From Leptolinea sp. UBA4782 (lineage in GTDB: Bacteria > Chloroflexota > Anaerolineae > Anaerolineales > Anaerolineaceae), in NCBI GenBank assembly GCA_002403095.1, contig DHHC01000033.1, forward strand, positions 1 through 44,974: a stretch of 44,974 nucleotides of DNA, read 5' to 3'. The notes beneath the pieces are model-generated. The model was not told the origin of the DNA. It saw only the letters and a program-made list of their open reading frames with translations, and did no database searches. This document shows positions 26,369 to 34,912 of this stretch, one piece after another. The translations under genes were made by a program, and so were the position numbers. The number at the start of each line of letters is the position of its first letter. Within the stretch, counting starts at the first letter, position 1.

Positions 26369-28132
26369 ATGCGAACCTATGATGCTCCTTTCCTCGCAGA
26401 TTGGTATGCCATCTTTTTCCGCTGGCTTACCCTGATCGTTGTCTCCATTGTGGCCGGGCTGACCGGCTGGTTCACCATTTTCACTGCCAGCTTGATCTCC
26501 CTATCCACCCTTTGGAATGTGATCCTCACATTCATGGCGCTTTCCAACAGGCGGTTTAATGCACAGCGCCTCCTCAACGTTGTGGTCGACCTGCTGGTGA
26601 CCGGCAGCCTGTTTTTCCTGTCCGGCGGCCTGGCAGGCAGCCTGCCCTGGATCCTGCTGCTCCCTGTCATCACCGGAGGGATATATTATGAATGGAAGGG
26701 AGCCTTGTGGACAGCCCTGCTGGCAGCGCTCATCCAGCTCACCTGGACCATTTTCGGTTCGATGTACGGGATGGAACGCTTCATATGGCTGGGAATTGCA
26801 GTTGGAATAACGGGAGTTTTCGCCCTTGCAACCGGCTGGCTGACCCACAGGCTGTTGTCGCGCCTGCGCGCCAAACACCAGGCTTTGCTGCAACAGCGCC
26901 AGCAGGTAGAAGAAACCTCCCTCCGCTATGAGCGCGACCACATTCAGAAATTTTACGGGTTGATCGAAAACCTGAGTACCACCCTCGATTACCAGGAAGT
27001 TCTGGACACCATATTGGATTTAAGTGTCGCCGGGATGGGAGAGCCTCAACAAAAAGCCGAATTAATGGCACGCGCGGTTCTCCTGTTCGGTGAAAACGAC
27101 CTGGGTATTGCCTGCTCGCGCCGCTTTACCCCGCACGACCAGAAGGTCCCGCTGCCCGGAAACCAGGGCGCCCTCGGTGATGTGCTTGCCAGGGGTGAAC
27201 CTGTCCTTGTCGATGATCCTGCACGCGATCCCGAACTTTCCCGCCTGGTCGGCGTTCAAACCTGCCAGGCAGCCTACTGCCTGCCACTCATGCGCGGGTT
27301 GGATTCTTACGGCATCCTGCTGTTGGCCCATCCAGAAAGCGACTTCTTCACTGAGGACCGCCGCGAAACCCTCGAGCTGCTCAGCCACCAGGCGGTCATT
27401 GCCATCCAAAATGCCCGCTTGTTCCGCGACCTTGCTGAAGAAAAAGAAGCCTTGATTTCAGCCCAGGAAGAAACCCGTAAACAGCTTGCCCGCGACTTGC
27501 ACGACGGGCCAACCCAGGCGGTTGCAGCCCTGGCTATGCGCGCCAGCATTGCCGGGAAGTACCTGGATTCAAATGCGCTGGCTGATGCCCGCACCGAGAT
27601 CGACCAAATAGAATCACTGGCGCGCCGGACCACCAATGAGATCCGCCACATGCTCTTTACCCTGCGCCCGCTCCAGCTTGAATCTCAAGGGTTGGATGCT
27701 GCCCTGCAAACCATGGCAGAGAAGATGAAAGACAACTACCAGCAGAATGTTGTCCTTGAGCTGGACCCAGCTTCCCTGGCCCGCCTGGACACCAACAAGC
27801 AGGGAGTAACGTTTTACCTGGTTGAAGAAGCGGTGAACAATGCCCGCAAACATGCCAGAGCGGATACCATAACCGTCCGCCTGCGCTCAATTCCCCAGGA
27901 TGCTGACATCCTGCTGCTCGAGATTGCAGATAACGGGGTTGGTTTTGACATGAACCAGGTAAAGACCAATTATGAAAAACGCGGCAGCCTGGGCATGGTG
28001 AACTTGAGGGAGCGCACTGACCTGATCAATGGCCTTCTCCATATTGATTCAGCCCCGGGCAAGGGAACCCGGATTCGCATTTTCATACCATTAAGTGAAG
28101 CTGCAATTGACCGCCTTCAGCGGTCCCGCTAA
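26369..28132 (+). CDS. Membrane sensor histidine kinase with GAF domain (NarL/LiaS type)
   Basis: A 587-residue kinase. About six transmembrane segments fill residues 10-165. A short coiled coil and a GAF domain (about 205-350) follow. Next is a HisKA_3 dimerisation domain with phospho-acceptor H378 in RDLHDGPTQ, and a HATPase with the N-box EEAVNNARKHA and G-boxes DNGVGFD and GSLGMVNLRERT. It should autophosphorylate and pass phosphate to a LuxR-type regulator, but none is adjacent. It follows the WD40 lipoprotein by three bases and precedes a hydrolase by nine. TACAAT lies five bases before its ATG and could allow a second, leaderless message. Confidence 0.92.
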   Translation: MRTYDAPFLADWYAIFFRWLTLIVVSIVAGLTGWFTIFTASLISLSTLWNVILTFMALSNRRFNAQRLLNVVVDLLVTGSLFFLSGGLAGSLPWILLLPVITGGIYYEWKGALWTALLAALIQLTWTIFGSMYGMERFIWLGIAVGITGVFALATGWLTHRLLSRLRAKHQALLQQRQQVEETSLRYERDHIQKFYGLIENLSTTLDYQEVLDTILDLSVAGMGEPQQKAELMARAVLLFGENDLGIACSRRFTPHDQKVPLPGNQGALGDVLARGEPVLVDDPARDPELSRLVGVQTCQAAYCLPLMRGLDSYGILLLAHPESDFFTEDRRETLELLSHQAVIAIQNARLFRDLAEEKEALISAQEETRKQLARDLHDGPTQAVAALAMRASIAGKYLDSNALADARTEIDQIESLARRTTNEIRHMLFTLRPLQLESQGLDAALQTMAEKMKDNYQQNVVLELDPASLARLDTNKQGVTFYLVEEAVNNARKHARADTITVRLRSIPQDADILLLEIADNGVGFDMNQVKTNYEKRGSLGMVNLRERTDLINGLLHIDSAPGKGTRIRIFIPLSEAAIDRLQRSR

Positions 28133-28141
28133 TAGTATGTA

Positions 28142-28918
28142 ATGCCGCAATTAGATTCCATGTACTTCGCGCTTTCCAGGGGTGGGGGTTCTTTAAACGC
28201 GCCGGTTATCCTGATCCATGGTCTTGGCAGCAGCCACCTGGTATGGCCGGATGTGCTGCGCAGGATGGAAAGCCAGACCGTGTATACCCTGGATTTGCCC
28301 GGGCATGGAAAATCAGGGGGGACCGGGCTGCAGAGTGTTTCTGCCTATGCAAAGGCAGTGTGGAAATTCCTGGATGCAGCCGGGATTTATTCTGCCATCC
28401 TGATTGGGCACTCCCTAGGCGCAGCCATAGCCCTTGAAACCGCCCGGCACGATCCTGACCGGGTTTCCGGGTTGGGATTGCTTTCCGCTGGCAGCCTGTT
28501 CCATTGCAGCAAGCAGTCCCTGGAGAGCATTAAGAATCCTGCCATGCTTGCAGATGCCCTAACCTGGTTGTCAGCGAACCTGTTCGCATCCGGGGCCCAT
28601 AAGAAACTCCAGTCCAGGGTGGTGGATGCACTCCAGCAGGCAAGACCGGCAGTCCTGGCAGCTGACCTGCGGGCATGCAGCCGGTACGAGTTCACCCCCC
28701 TGCCGGAAAAATGCAGCATACCGGTGCTGGCTATTCATGGGTCGGAAGACCGGATCGTATTACGGCAAGATGCGCAACACCTGGCGCACAGCATTCCCGG
28801 GGCAAGGCTGGTCAACATCCCCTCTGCCGGACATATGGTCATGCTGGAAGCACCCGAAAGGGTTGGGTACCTGCTCACCTGTTTCGTCAGGCAGGTGAAT
28901 GCCCGCGAAAAGGGATAA
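28142..28918 (+). CDS. Alpha/beta hydrolase
   Basis: A 258-residue predicted cytoplasmic hydrolase. The oxyanion motif is HGLGSSH (26-32), the nucleophile S91 lies in GHSLG, the acid is probably the Asp in GSEDRIV, and the histidine is in AGHMVMLEAP. The family includes esterases, lipases and C-C hydrolases, so the substrate is unknown. It begins nine bases after the kinase stop with no ribosome site, so it is probably translationally coupled as the third gene of the WD40/kinase unit. Confidence 0.88.
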   Translation: MPQLDSMYFALSRGGGSLNAPVILIHGLGSSHLVWPDVLRRMESQTVYTLDLPGHGKSGGTGLQSVSAYAKAVWKFLDAAGIYSAILIGHSLGAAIALETARHDPDRVSGLGLLSAGSLFHCSKQSLESIKNPAMLADALTWLSANLFASGAHKKLQSRVVDALQQARPAVLAADLRACSRYEFTPLPEKCSIPVLAIHGSEDRIVLRQDAQHLAHSIPGARLVNIPSAGHMVMLEAPERVGYLLTCFVRQVNAREKG

Positions 28919-29007
28919 ACAGGTCTGCTTCAGGTTACTTGTTTTTTTTCAAGTCGTGATACAGTTAAGGGGTAATTATCCGTAGAAGGGAAGAAGGGAG
29001 AAATGGT

Positions 29008-29661
29008 ATGAGCCATTTTACCGTTAGCACAAGCAAGGAACCTGTCCGATTATTCAAATCTGATTTCCTGGAATTTTTCACCCACATTCACCCGGCTGTG
29101 ATCGTAGTGATCTGGCTGCCTGCAGCCATCCTTTTCATGGTCCTTTCGGCATTGCAGATCGAAGCAGCAGGCACCTGGCTGCACCTGCCAGCCGGTTTTG
29201 TGATTGGATTGTTCTTGTGGACACTGGCCGAGTACATCCTGCACCGCTTCCTGTTCCATTACCGCCCCCGAAATGCCCGCCAGGAGAGGATCTTCTTTCT
29301 TTTCCACGGGGTGCACCATTACCAACCCAAAGTCAAGACCCGCCTGGTAATGCCGCCTGTGCTGAGCATTCCCCTGGCTGCCCTGTTTTACCTGTTCTTC
29401 TGGGTAGTCTGTTCGCTCATCCCCGGAGCGCAGCCCTGGACTGGAGCCCTGTTTTCGGGCTTTTTAGCAGGTTACCTGACTTATGACCTGACCCACTATT
29501 CCCTTCACCATGTTCCTTTCCGGGGTGGATACTACAAGTTCCTCAAACGCTACCACGCCCAGCACCATTACCGCACACCCGATGCCCGCTTTGGGGTTTC
29601 ATCCCCGCTTTGGGATAAAGTTTTCGGCACCTATCCGAAGACAGCAGATACAGAAGATTAA
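29008..29661 (+). CDS. Fatty acid hydroxylase / sterol desaturase family membrane protein
   Basis: A 217-residue di-iron membrane enzyme. The histidine clusters are HRFLFH, HGVHH, HYSLHH and HAQHHY, interleaved with about four transmembrane segments, and the C-terminus SPLWDKVFGTYP is typical. Close relatives hydroxylate the 2-position of sphingolipid fatty acids or modify carotenoids and sterols; the substrate here is uncertain. AAGGGAG lies seven bases before the ATG. It appears to be a single-gene unit closed by a terminator. Confidence 0.9.
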   Translation: MSHFTVSTSKEPVRLFKSDFLEFFTHIHPAVIVVIWLPAAILFMVLSALQIEAAGTWLHLPAGFVIGLFLWTLAEYILHRFLFHYRPRNARQERIFFLFHGVHHYQPKVKTRLVMPPVLSIPLAALFYLFFWVVCSLIPGAQPWTGALFSGFLAGYLTYDLTHYSLHHVPFRGGYYKFLKRYHAQHHYRTPDARFGVSSPLWDKVFGTYPKTADTED

Positions 29662-29673
29662 CACCAGCCTATG

Positions 29674-29710
29674 AAAAAAATCAGGAGAACCCTCTCCTGA
29701 TTTTTCTTTT
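29674..29710. terminator. Bidirectional terminator
   Basis: TCAGGAG (29681-29687) and CTCCTGA (29694-29700) are flanked by seven A on the left and TTTTTCTTTTTT on the right. It serves both the hydroxylase (plus strand) and the thioredoxin/SixA unit (minus strand). Confidence 0.85.
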
Positions 29711-29725
29711 TTATCAATTGTGTGT

Positions 29726-30046
29726 TTATCCCGGAAAGAACCGTTCCACCAGTTTTTCACGGGTTTGCAGCCCTATCAGGCGGGTTGTCTCCTCACCGCC
29801 GGAAAACATGATCACAGTTGGCACGCTCATTACCTGGTACTTCATCGCCAGGTCAGGGCTTTCATCAACATTGACCTTGACAAAGGACATCTTCTTTTCC
29901 CATTCCCGGCTCAATTGCTCCAACAAAGGCTCTAGCCGCTTGCAAGGTGCACGCCAGGGCGCGCTAAAGTCAACCAGCACGGGCAGCACCGCCTCCCGTA
30001 CCTGGGTTTGAAAGGTGTCCATGGTAACTTGTGGAAAACTGCTCAT
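29726..30046 (-). CDS. Thioredoxin-fold protein lacking the first active-site cysteine
   Basis: A 106-residue protein with the full thioredoxin pattern: VLVDFSAPW, KVNVDESPDLAMKYQVMSVPTVIMF with the cis-proline, and a C-terminal helix. The active site reads W31-R32-A33-P34-C35 instead of WCGPC, so only the resolving-position cysteine remains. The Arg codon is CGT, one base from the Cys codon TGT. It cannot run the ordinary dithiol cycle. It could be a binding or chaperone-like protein, act with C35 alone, or be newly inactivated. The ORF is otherwise intact and lies eight bases after the SixA gene with a ribosome site (GGGGG). Confidence 0.88.
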   Translation of the reverse strand: MSSFPQVTMDTFQTQVREAVLPVLVDFSAPWRAPCKRLEPLLEQLSREWEKKMSFVKVNVDESPDLAMKYQVMSVPTVIMFSGGEETTRLIGLQTREKLVERFFPG

Positions 30047-30054
30047 TTTGCCCC

Positions 30055-30618
30055 CTATTTTTTTGATTTTTTATCTTTTTCTGCTGCCTTCTTCTTGTGA
30101 TGCTCTTCAGCAGGTTTTTCATCATTATGCGAAAATTCACGCGGGATCCAGAATTCAACCAGCTCAGCTTCAGTGTCCGGGCGCAATTCCGACCAGTGTG
30201 AAATCGGCAAGGACAGGTATGCCAGAGCTGCTGTCGGCAGTGCTTCAACCTTACCGGTTAATAATTGCAGCAGGGTTTCCAAACCGGGGTTATGCCCGAC
30301 AATCATTACCCTCTCCAGGTCATCCGACAGCAGGCGCAGCGACTCAAGGTAGGTAATACATTCAGCCATATAGAATGATTCAAGGTATACAACTTCGCCG
30401 GCATACCCGCTGGTTTCCAGCAGCCCATCAACCGTTTGGCGGGCGCGGGTTGCCGTGGAGCACAGGATGCGCTGCGGAATGAGTTCACGGTCCTTCAACA
30501 GGTGCCCTACAGTCGGCGCATCGGCTTTGCCGCGCTTATTCAGCGGACGGTCAAAATCTGGAATATCGGTGTCTTTCCAGCTGGACTTTGCATGACGCAT
30601 GATGAGAAGGCTTTTCAC
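30055..30618 (-). CDS. sixA: SixA-type phosphohistidine phosphatase
   Basis: A 187-residue histidine-phosphatase family protein. The catalytic RHAKSSW motif lies at about residues 8-14, and the second histidine is in VIVGHNPGLE (written VMIVGHNPG). SixA removes phosphate from phosphohistidine in HPt or PTS proteins; the targets here are unknown. The start is GTG 30618, because AGGAGG (30624-30629) lies five bases upstream and the protein then begins as family members do. The longer frame to 30657 starts at the predicted transcription start. The last 25 residues are Lys/Glu-rich, an unusual charged tail. Confidence 0.88.
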   Translation of the reverse strand: MKSLLIMRHAKSSWKDTDIPDFDRPLNKRGKADAPTVGHLLKDRELIPQRILCSTATRARQTVDGLLETSGYAGEVVYLESFYMAECITYLESLRLLSDDLERVMIVGHNPGLETLLQLLTGKVEALPTAALAYLSLPISHWSELRPDTEAELVEFWIPREFSHNDEKPAEEHHKKKAAEKDKKSKK

Positions 30619-30660
30619 TAGTTCCTCCTGAAATCCGGGCTCACCGGAAACTTGCAAAAA

Positions 30661-30669
30661 AGTATAACA
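30661..30669 (-). promoter_or_regulatory. Extended -10 promoter for sixA-thioredoxin
   Basis: On the minus strand TG-T-TATACT (30669-30661) is an extended -10 element. Transcription would start near 30655, which excludes the ATG at 30657 and supports GTG 30618. There is no good -35. Confidence 0.5.
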
Positions 30670-30727
30670 TAATTAGCTCTTGCTGCAGGGATTCTTAGCA
30701 GGTTCTATTACCTTTCTGAAACATAGA

Positions 30728-31555
30728 TTATTTGCCTGGGTGTACCAATCTCCTTACCGGAACGGGCAGGAAAGGCTGGATCACCTTTACCCGGCTGGAT
30801 GGGGCATACCTGCTGGCAAGGCGTGCGAACCGCCGCAGGTTCAGACGCTCAAGCCGTCCAGTGCGAAAGCCCTTGGGCGAAACAGGGCGGAAGAAGTTAT
30901 CCCAATGGATGGGGATGACAGTTTCAGGCGGCAGATACTGCAGGTTCTTCCAGAGCAGCCGTACTGCATAAGGGTAAGCGAAAAGGATATCAGCTTTTAC
31001 AGGTACAGCAGGAGCCACTGCAAAGCGCACCCCCCGGACCTGGATCAGGAATGCCAGTGCAGTATCCATCCGGTATTCCCGGAAGCGAGGCGGGTGGTGC
31101 AGCCTGTGCGGTAATTTGCCAAAGATCGGCAAGGGCAGCCAGCTGTGATAACCCGGCAACACCTCTATCTCAAATTCTCCTAATTGGATCTTTTCTCCTG
31201 CCCCGATGGGATGAATCCTGCCAGGATCAACATTCATGGCTTCTAACAACGTGCAGGCATTAGGCGGCCCGAATACATCCGCCCCGGTTTGCGCCACAAC
31301 TACCGGTACATCCATTAAATGGTCATGATGGGCGTGGCTGACCAGGATATGGCTGCAGCGCGGGAGAAAAGACTTCACCAGATCCCTGTCCGGGTGGAGC
31401 TCAGCAATCAGCAACTGCCCGAGGTTCGGCCGTGTCAGGAATGGATCGACTGCCAGGATCGCATCACCCAGCTGGAATACCAGCCCAGCTGTTCCCAGCC
31501 AGGTTACCCTGAAGAGGTCATCAGCTTCTCGTGGTAAATTCTCCCCTGTGTTCAT
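30728..31555 (-). CDS. MBL-fold metallo-hydrolase (UlaG-like)
   Basis: A 275-residue metal-dependent hydrolase, predicted cytoplasmic. The metal motif HAHHDH is at 74-79; the N-terminal strand VTWLGTAGLVFQLGDAILAVDPFL and the later PIHWDNF histidine fit the UlaG/YhfI-like group. UlaG is a lactonase, and other members are N-acyl-PE hydrolases or nucleases, so no substrate is given. It starts nine bases after the lipoprotein esterase gene, pointing to a two-gene operon. Confidence 0.88.
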   Translation of the reverse strand: MNTGENLPREADDLFRVTWLGTAGLVFQLGDAILAVDPFLTRPNLGQLLIAELHPDRDLVKSFLPRCSHILVSHAHHDHLMDVPVVVAQTGADVFGPPNACTLLEAMNVDPGRIHPIGAGEKIQLGEFEIEVLPGYHSWLPLPIFGKLPHRLHHPPRFREYRMDTALAFLIQVRGVRFAVAPAVPVKADILFAYPYAVRLLWKNLQYLPPETVIPIHWDNFFRPVSPKGFRTGRLERLNLRRFARLASRYAPSSRVKVIQPFLPVPVRRLVHPGK

Positions 31556-31564
31556 TACCAGCTG

Positions 31565-32605
31565 TTATTTTAAGTGTGAATCCAGGAAGCTCAGGGATGA
31601 GACCAGGAAATTGGCGTTTGGATTGGAGCTCGATCCATAACTATGCCCCACTCCCGGCAGAGTAATCAAGGTATAGCGGATGCCTTTCGCCTGCAATGCT
31701 TCAGCCAGAATCTTGTGTTGTTCGGTTGGCACCACGGAATCATCAGCGCCGTGGATAATGAGAACAGGTGGATCCCCGCCATCCAGGTAAGTAAGCGGGC
31801 TTGCTTTGCGGGCCCGCTCCAGCACTGTCTTGTTATCCAGCGGCCCGCCCAGCCACCGGCTCCAGGCATACGTGATCTCAAAGGTCGCATTACCGCTGTA
31901 CGCATCTGCCAGGTCAGAATACTCCACCTTGCAGGCATCATCTGTGAAGGCAATTTCCATCTCGGTTGCATCCACCGGACCATACCAATCCACAACCGCC
32001 TGGACAGCATCCGAAGGGCCGCTGTTTTGTGTATTGGCAAACAATTTTGCCCCTTTGGATACCCCTGCCAGTACTGCCAGGTGCCCCCCGGAGGAATCAC
32101 CGATCAAACCGATATTGTCAGCATCAACCTTGTAAGTTCGTGCATTCTGGCGCAGCCAGCGCACCGCCGATTTCACATCCTGAACGGCAGCCGGGAATAT
32201 GGCGTCCGGCGAACAGGATCCATCCATGCCCACCACCCGGTAATCGATGCATGCCACCACATACCCGCCCTTCGCCAGAGCCTTGCCCGGGCAGCTGGAC
32301 CTGCCCCCTTCCATCCATTCGCCGCCATGGATATACACCAGGCCCGGGTACGTATCAGCATCCCCATTCGGCATATAAATGTCCACTTTCAACTTCTGGG
32401 GAATGCCGTCAACTTGCGGGTTGGCATAGGTAACATCTTTCTTCACGCTCACATCTTCCACTTCAGCTTCGGCAGCCGGTCTGGTTGCCTTACCGCCCTT
32501 ACCCTCGGCAGGAGTGGATTCTGAAACGGTGTTCAGCGGGAAACAGCTGCTCAATAGTAAAACCAGCAGCATGAAAGGAAAAATTAAATGTAAAGGTCTT
32601 TTCAT
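31565..32605 (-). CDS. Alpha/beta hydrolase lipoprotein (esterase)
   Basis: A 346-residue secreted esterase-family protein. A lipoprotein signal ends at LLSSC (C21). After a Lys/Ala/Glu linker the catalytic domain has the oxyanion motif HGGEW, nucleophile S171 in GDSSGG, Asp in HGADDSVVP and His in GVGHSYGS. These match the hormone-sensitive-lipase/acetyl-xylan-esterase-like groups, which act on small esters including acetylated sugars. GAGG lies five bases before the ATG. It is the first gene of a unit with the MBL hydrolase. Confidence 0.9.
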   Translation of the reverse strand: MKRPLHLIFPFMLLVLLLSSCFPLNTVSESTPAEGKGGKATRPAAEAEVEDVSVKKDVTYANPQVDGIPQKLKVDIYMPNGDADTYPGLVYIHGGEWMEGGRSSCPGKALAKGGYVVACIDYRVVGMDGSCSPDAIFPAAVQDVKSAVRWLRQNARTYKVDADNIGLIGDSSGGHLAVLAGVSKGAKLFANTQNSGPSDAVQAVVDWYGPVDATEMEIAFTDDACKVEYSDLADAYSGNATFEITYAWSRWLGGPLDNKTVLERARKASPLTYLDGGDPPVLIIHGADDSVVPTEQHKILAEALQAKGIRYTLITLPGVGHSYGSSSNPNANFLVSSLSFLDSHLK

Positions 32606-32663
32606 CTTGGCCTCTTCCCTGTGGCAGTTGACCGGACGGGGTAATACAGTGGATACCTATATC

Positions 32664-32693
32664 ATAATACACTCTTTACTCTCTGGTTGTGAA
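32664..32693 (-). promoter_or_regulatory. Candidate promoter of the esterase/MBL unit
   Basis: On the minus strand TTCACA (32693-32688), 18 bases, then TATTAT (32669-32664), in the 165-base gap to the divergent membrane-protein gene. Confidence 0.4.
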
Positions 32694-32770
32694 GCGGATT
32701 TACAAATCTGTTATTTTAATTTTTGGTAAAATGAATTACTGCTTGCGGATAGGATGCTGCAGGGAAAACT

Positions 32771-34078
32771 ATGTCATCGGTTGGTTTTGAGTTTTTCATC
32801 ATTGTATTGCTGGTCTGTCTGAACGGCTTCTTTGCTTTATCTGAGATGGCTCTCGTCTCCGCCCGAAAAGTGCGGCTGGAGCAGCAGGCTGAGGACGGGA
32901 GTAAAGGGGCTTCTCAGGCGCTCAAGCTCATACAAGACCCTTCCCGTTTTCTCTCTACCGTTCAGGTTGGCATCACCTTGATCGGCATCCTGAGCGGCGC
33001 ATTTGGCGGTGTTACCCTGGCAGCCGCGCTTCAAAAAATCCTGGAGAAAGTGCCCGCTCTGGCAGCATCCAGCCACCAGATTGCAGTAGCAGTGGTGGTG
33101 GTATTTATCACCTTCCTCTCGCTGATCTTCGGCGAACTTCTCCCCAAGCAGATTGCACTCCTGAATGCAGAAAAACTGGCGGTTGCGCTGGCGCCCATCA
33201 TGCGCGTGCTTTCTGCAATCAACCGCCCAATCGTGGCTTTTCTTTCCGGCACAACCAGCCTGATCTTAAAGGCATTCCGGCTGAAGGCATCGGATGAACC
33301 TGCCGTCACACTTGAAGATGTCCGCTCGATGATATCCACCGGCATCAAAGAGGGGGTGTTTGAGACCAGCGAGCAGAACATAGTCGAACGGGTTTTCAAG
33401 CTGGATGACCGGGCAGTGACATCCCTGATGACACCCAGGACAGAAGTGGTGTTTATCGACCTGGAAGACAGCTGGGAACAGATCCGCCAGATACTGATCG
33501 ATCATCCCTACATGAACTTCCCGGTCTATGAAGGCCAGGTCGATTCAATTCTTGGGGTGCTGGATGTCCGCCTTGTGTTGAAGCGGATGATGGAAGGCAA
33601 AGAGATCGTCATCCGCGACATGCTTCAGCCGGTCATTTTCCTGCCCGAAACGATCACTGCCCTCGACACACTAGAGCAAATGCGCGAAAACTCTGCCGAT
33701 CTGGCAGTGATCATGGATGAATTCAGCGGCGTACAGGGCGTGGTTACCCGCAGCGACTTGTTGGAAGTGATGGTCGGTCAGCCGCTCACCCCCCAGCCCC
33801 ACCTGGAATCAGAGGTCACCCGGCGCCCGGACGGATCCTTGCTGGTGGACGGGCTGTACTCTGCTGATGACCTGAAGGTACTGCTGGATGTAGAGGAGCT
33901 TCCCCGGGAAATTGAAGTTCACTACGAAACCCTCGGCGGACTGGTTCTCGCCATGCTGGAACGCCTGCCGGTGGCGGGGGATAGATTTGACTGGAATGGT
34001 TTCACCTTTGAGGTGTTAGACCTGGACGGCATGCGGGTGGATAAGGTGCTGATAAGCCGGAGCAGTAATCCTGAATAA
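32771..34078 (+). CDS. CNNM/TlyC-type membrane protein (DUF21, CBS pair, CorC_HlyC)
   Basis: A 435-residue protein. Residues 1-185 are the DUF21 membrane region, with about four segments and conserved NGFFALSEMALVSAR and DPSRFLSTVQVGITLIG. Residues about 205-330 form a CBS pair that starts MTPRTEV, and about 345-430 are the CorC_HlyC domain. Members are annotated as hemolysins, but biochemical work on CNNM/CorC proteins points to magnesium export, which is the preferred reading. AGGG lies seven bases before the ATG. It is transcribed alone, diverging from the esterase unit. Confidence 0.92.
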   Translation: MSSVGFEFFIIVLLVCLNGFFALSEMALVSARKVRLEQQAEDGSKGASQALKLIQDPSRFLSTVQVGITLIGILSGAFGGVTLAAALQKILEKVPALAASSHQIAVAVVVVFITFLSLIFGELLPKQIALLNAEKLAVALAPIMRVLSAINRPIVAFLSGTTSLILKAFRLKASDEPAVTLEDVRSMISTGIKEGVFETSEQNIVERVFKLDDRAVTSLMTPRTEVVFIDLEDSWEQIRQILIDHPYMNFPVYEGQVDSILGVLDVRLVLKRMMEGKEIVIRDMLQPVIFLPETITALDTLEQMRENSADLAVIMDEFSGVQGVVTRSDLLEVMVGQPLTPQPHLESEVTRRPDGSLLVDGLYSADDLKVLLDVEELPREIEVHYETLGGLVLAMLERLPVAGDRFDWNGFTFEVLDLDGMRVDKVLISRSSNPE

Positions 34079-34100
34079 TGCAGGAGACTTGATTAAAAGG

Positions 34101-34782
34101 CTGGAGTTTTCGCGGGCGCTTGCCAAATCTGGAAAGAACATGTCATCGCTGAACTTGGAAACCGGGTTCAGCTTTTTGAATGCTTCTTAACGAATATGCA
34201 ATCGGTTTCACTCGAAAACGCTTCTGCGCTGGATATTATGGAGTATGCTGAAAGCGTGAACCTGGCAATGTCAAAAACAATCTGCGCTCAATTGCGTTGT
34301 ACTACCATTTTCTCGGCAACATCCCTCTGGCGCAAACTGCCAGCAGGCTGCGTAAGAAAAGGTTGCAGGTACAAGGAAGGCTCTCAACCTGGGTGAATTC
34401 AGGGGGTTGATCCGGAAGCCATTAACCGGCTGAAAACATATGGGATCCGGGATGCAGAGCAAATGCTGCAGGCAGGCAGCAGCCCGGATCATCGAAAGAA
34501 GTTAACCAGCAGCTCAGGTTTTGAGGAAGGGGTAATCCTGGAACTGGTGAAGCTATCTGACCTGGCGCGTATCCCGGCGTAAAAGGGATCCGTGCCCGCA
34601 TGTATTATGATGCCGGCGTTGACACGTTGGATAACTGGCTGGATGGGAACCAAAAGCCTTGAGGTTGTATCTGATGAACTATATTGAAAAGACCGGGTTT
34701 GAAGGGACCGCTTCCCTGCCAAAGGAAGTCGGCAATACGGTTTAATGATGCAAAGAAGCTTCCCAGGCTGGTGGAGTTTTAA
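34101..34782 (+). pseudogene. Frameshifted remnant of a helix-hairpin-helix (DUF4332-like) protein
   Basis: No intact gene lies here, but consecutive pieces in different frames form one protein. In order they are LEFSRALAKSGKN; LYYHFLGNIPLAQTASRLRK; KALNLGEFRG; VDPEAINRLKTYGIRDAEQM continuing to LVKLSDLARIP; VKGIRARMYYDAGVDTLDNW; LMNYIEKTGFEGTASLPKEV; and NDAKKLPRLVEF before a TAA. Each join needs a shift of one or two bases. The middle pieces resemble DUF4332-type tandem helix-hairpin-helix domains, and the N-terminal piece recalls integrase SAM-like domains. At least four frameshifts argue for decay rather than sequencing error. It sits at the edge of the low-GC carbohydrate region. Confidence 0.75.
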
Positions 34783-34850
34783 GGGAGATTTGTTATCTTA
34801 TCCGTTCTAAATAGGATAGCAAATGTAGGGGGTTGTAAGGATTGGATGCA

Positions 34851-34878
34851 AGAAAAGAGGCAACCTTTCAGCTGCCTC
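34851..34878 (-). terminator. Terminator of the sugar transport operon
   Basis: On the minus strand GAGGCAGC, loop TGAAAG and GTTGCCTC (34878-34857, one G-U pair) are followed by TTTTC. It lies 35 bases past the permease stop. Confidence 0.75.
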
Positions 34879-34912
34879 GTAAGCACAACAAAAAAGATCT
34901 ATAAAAGATTAA

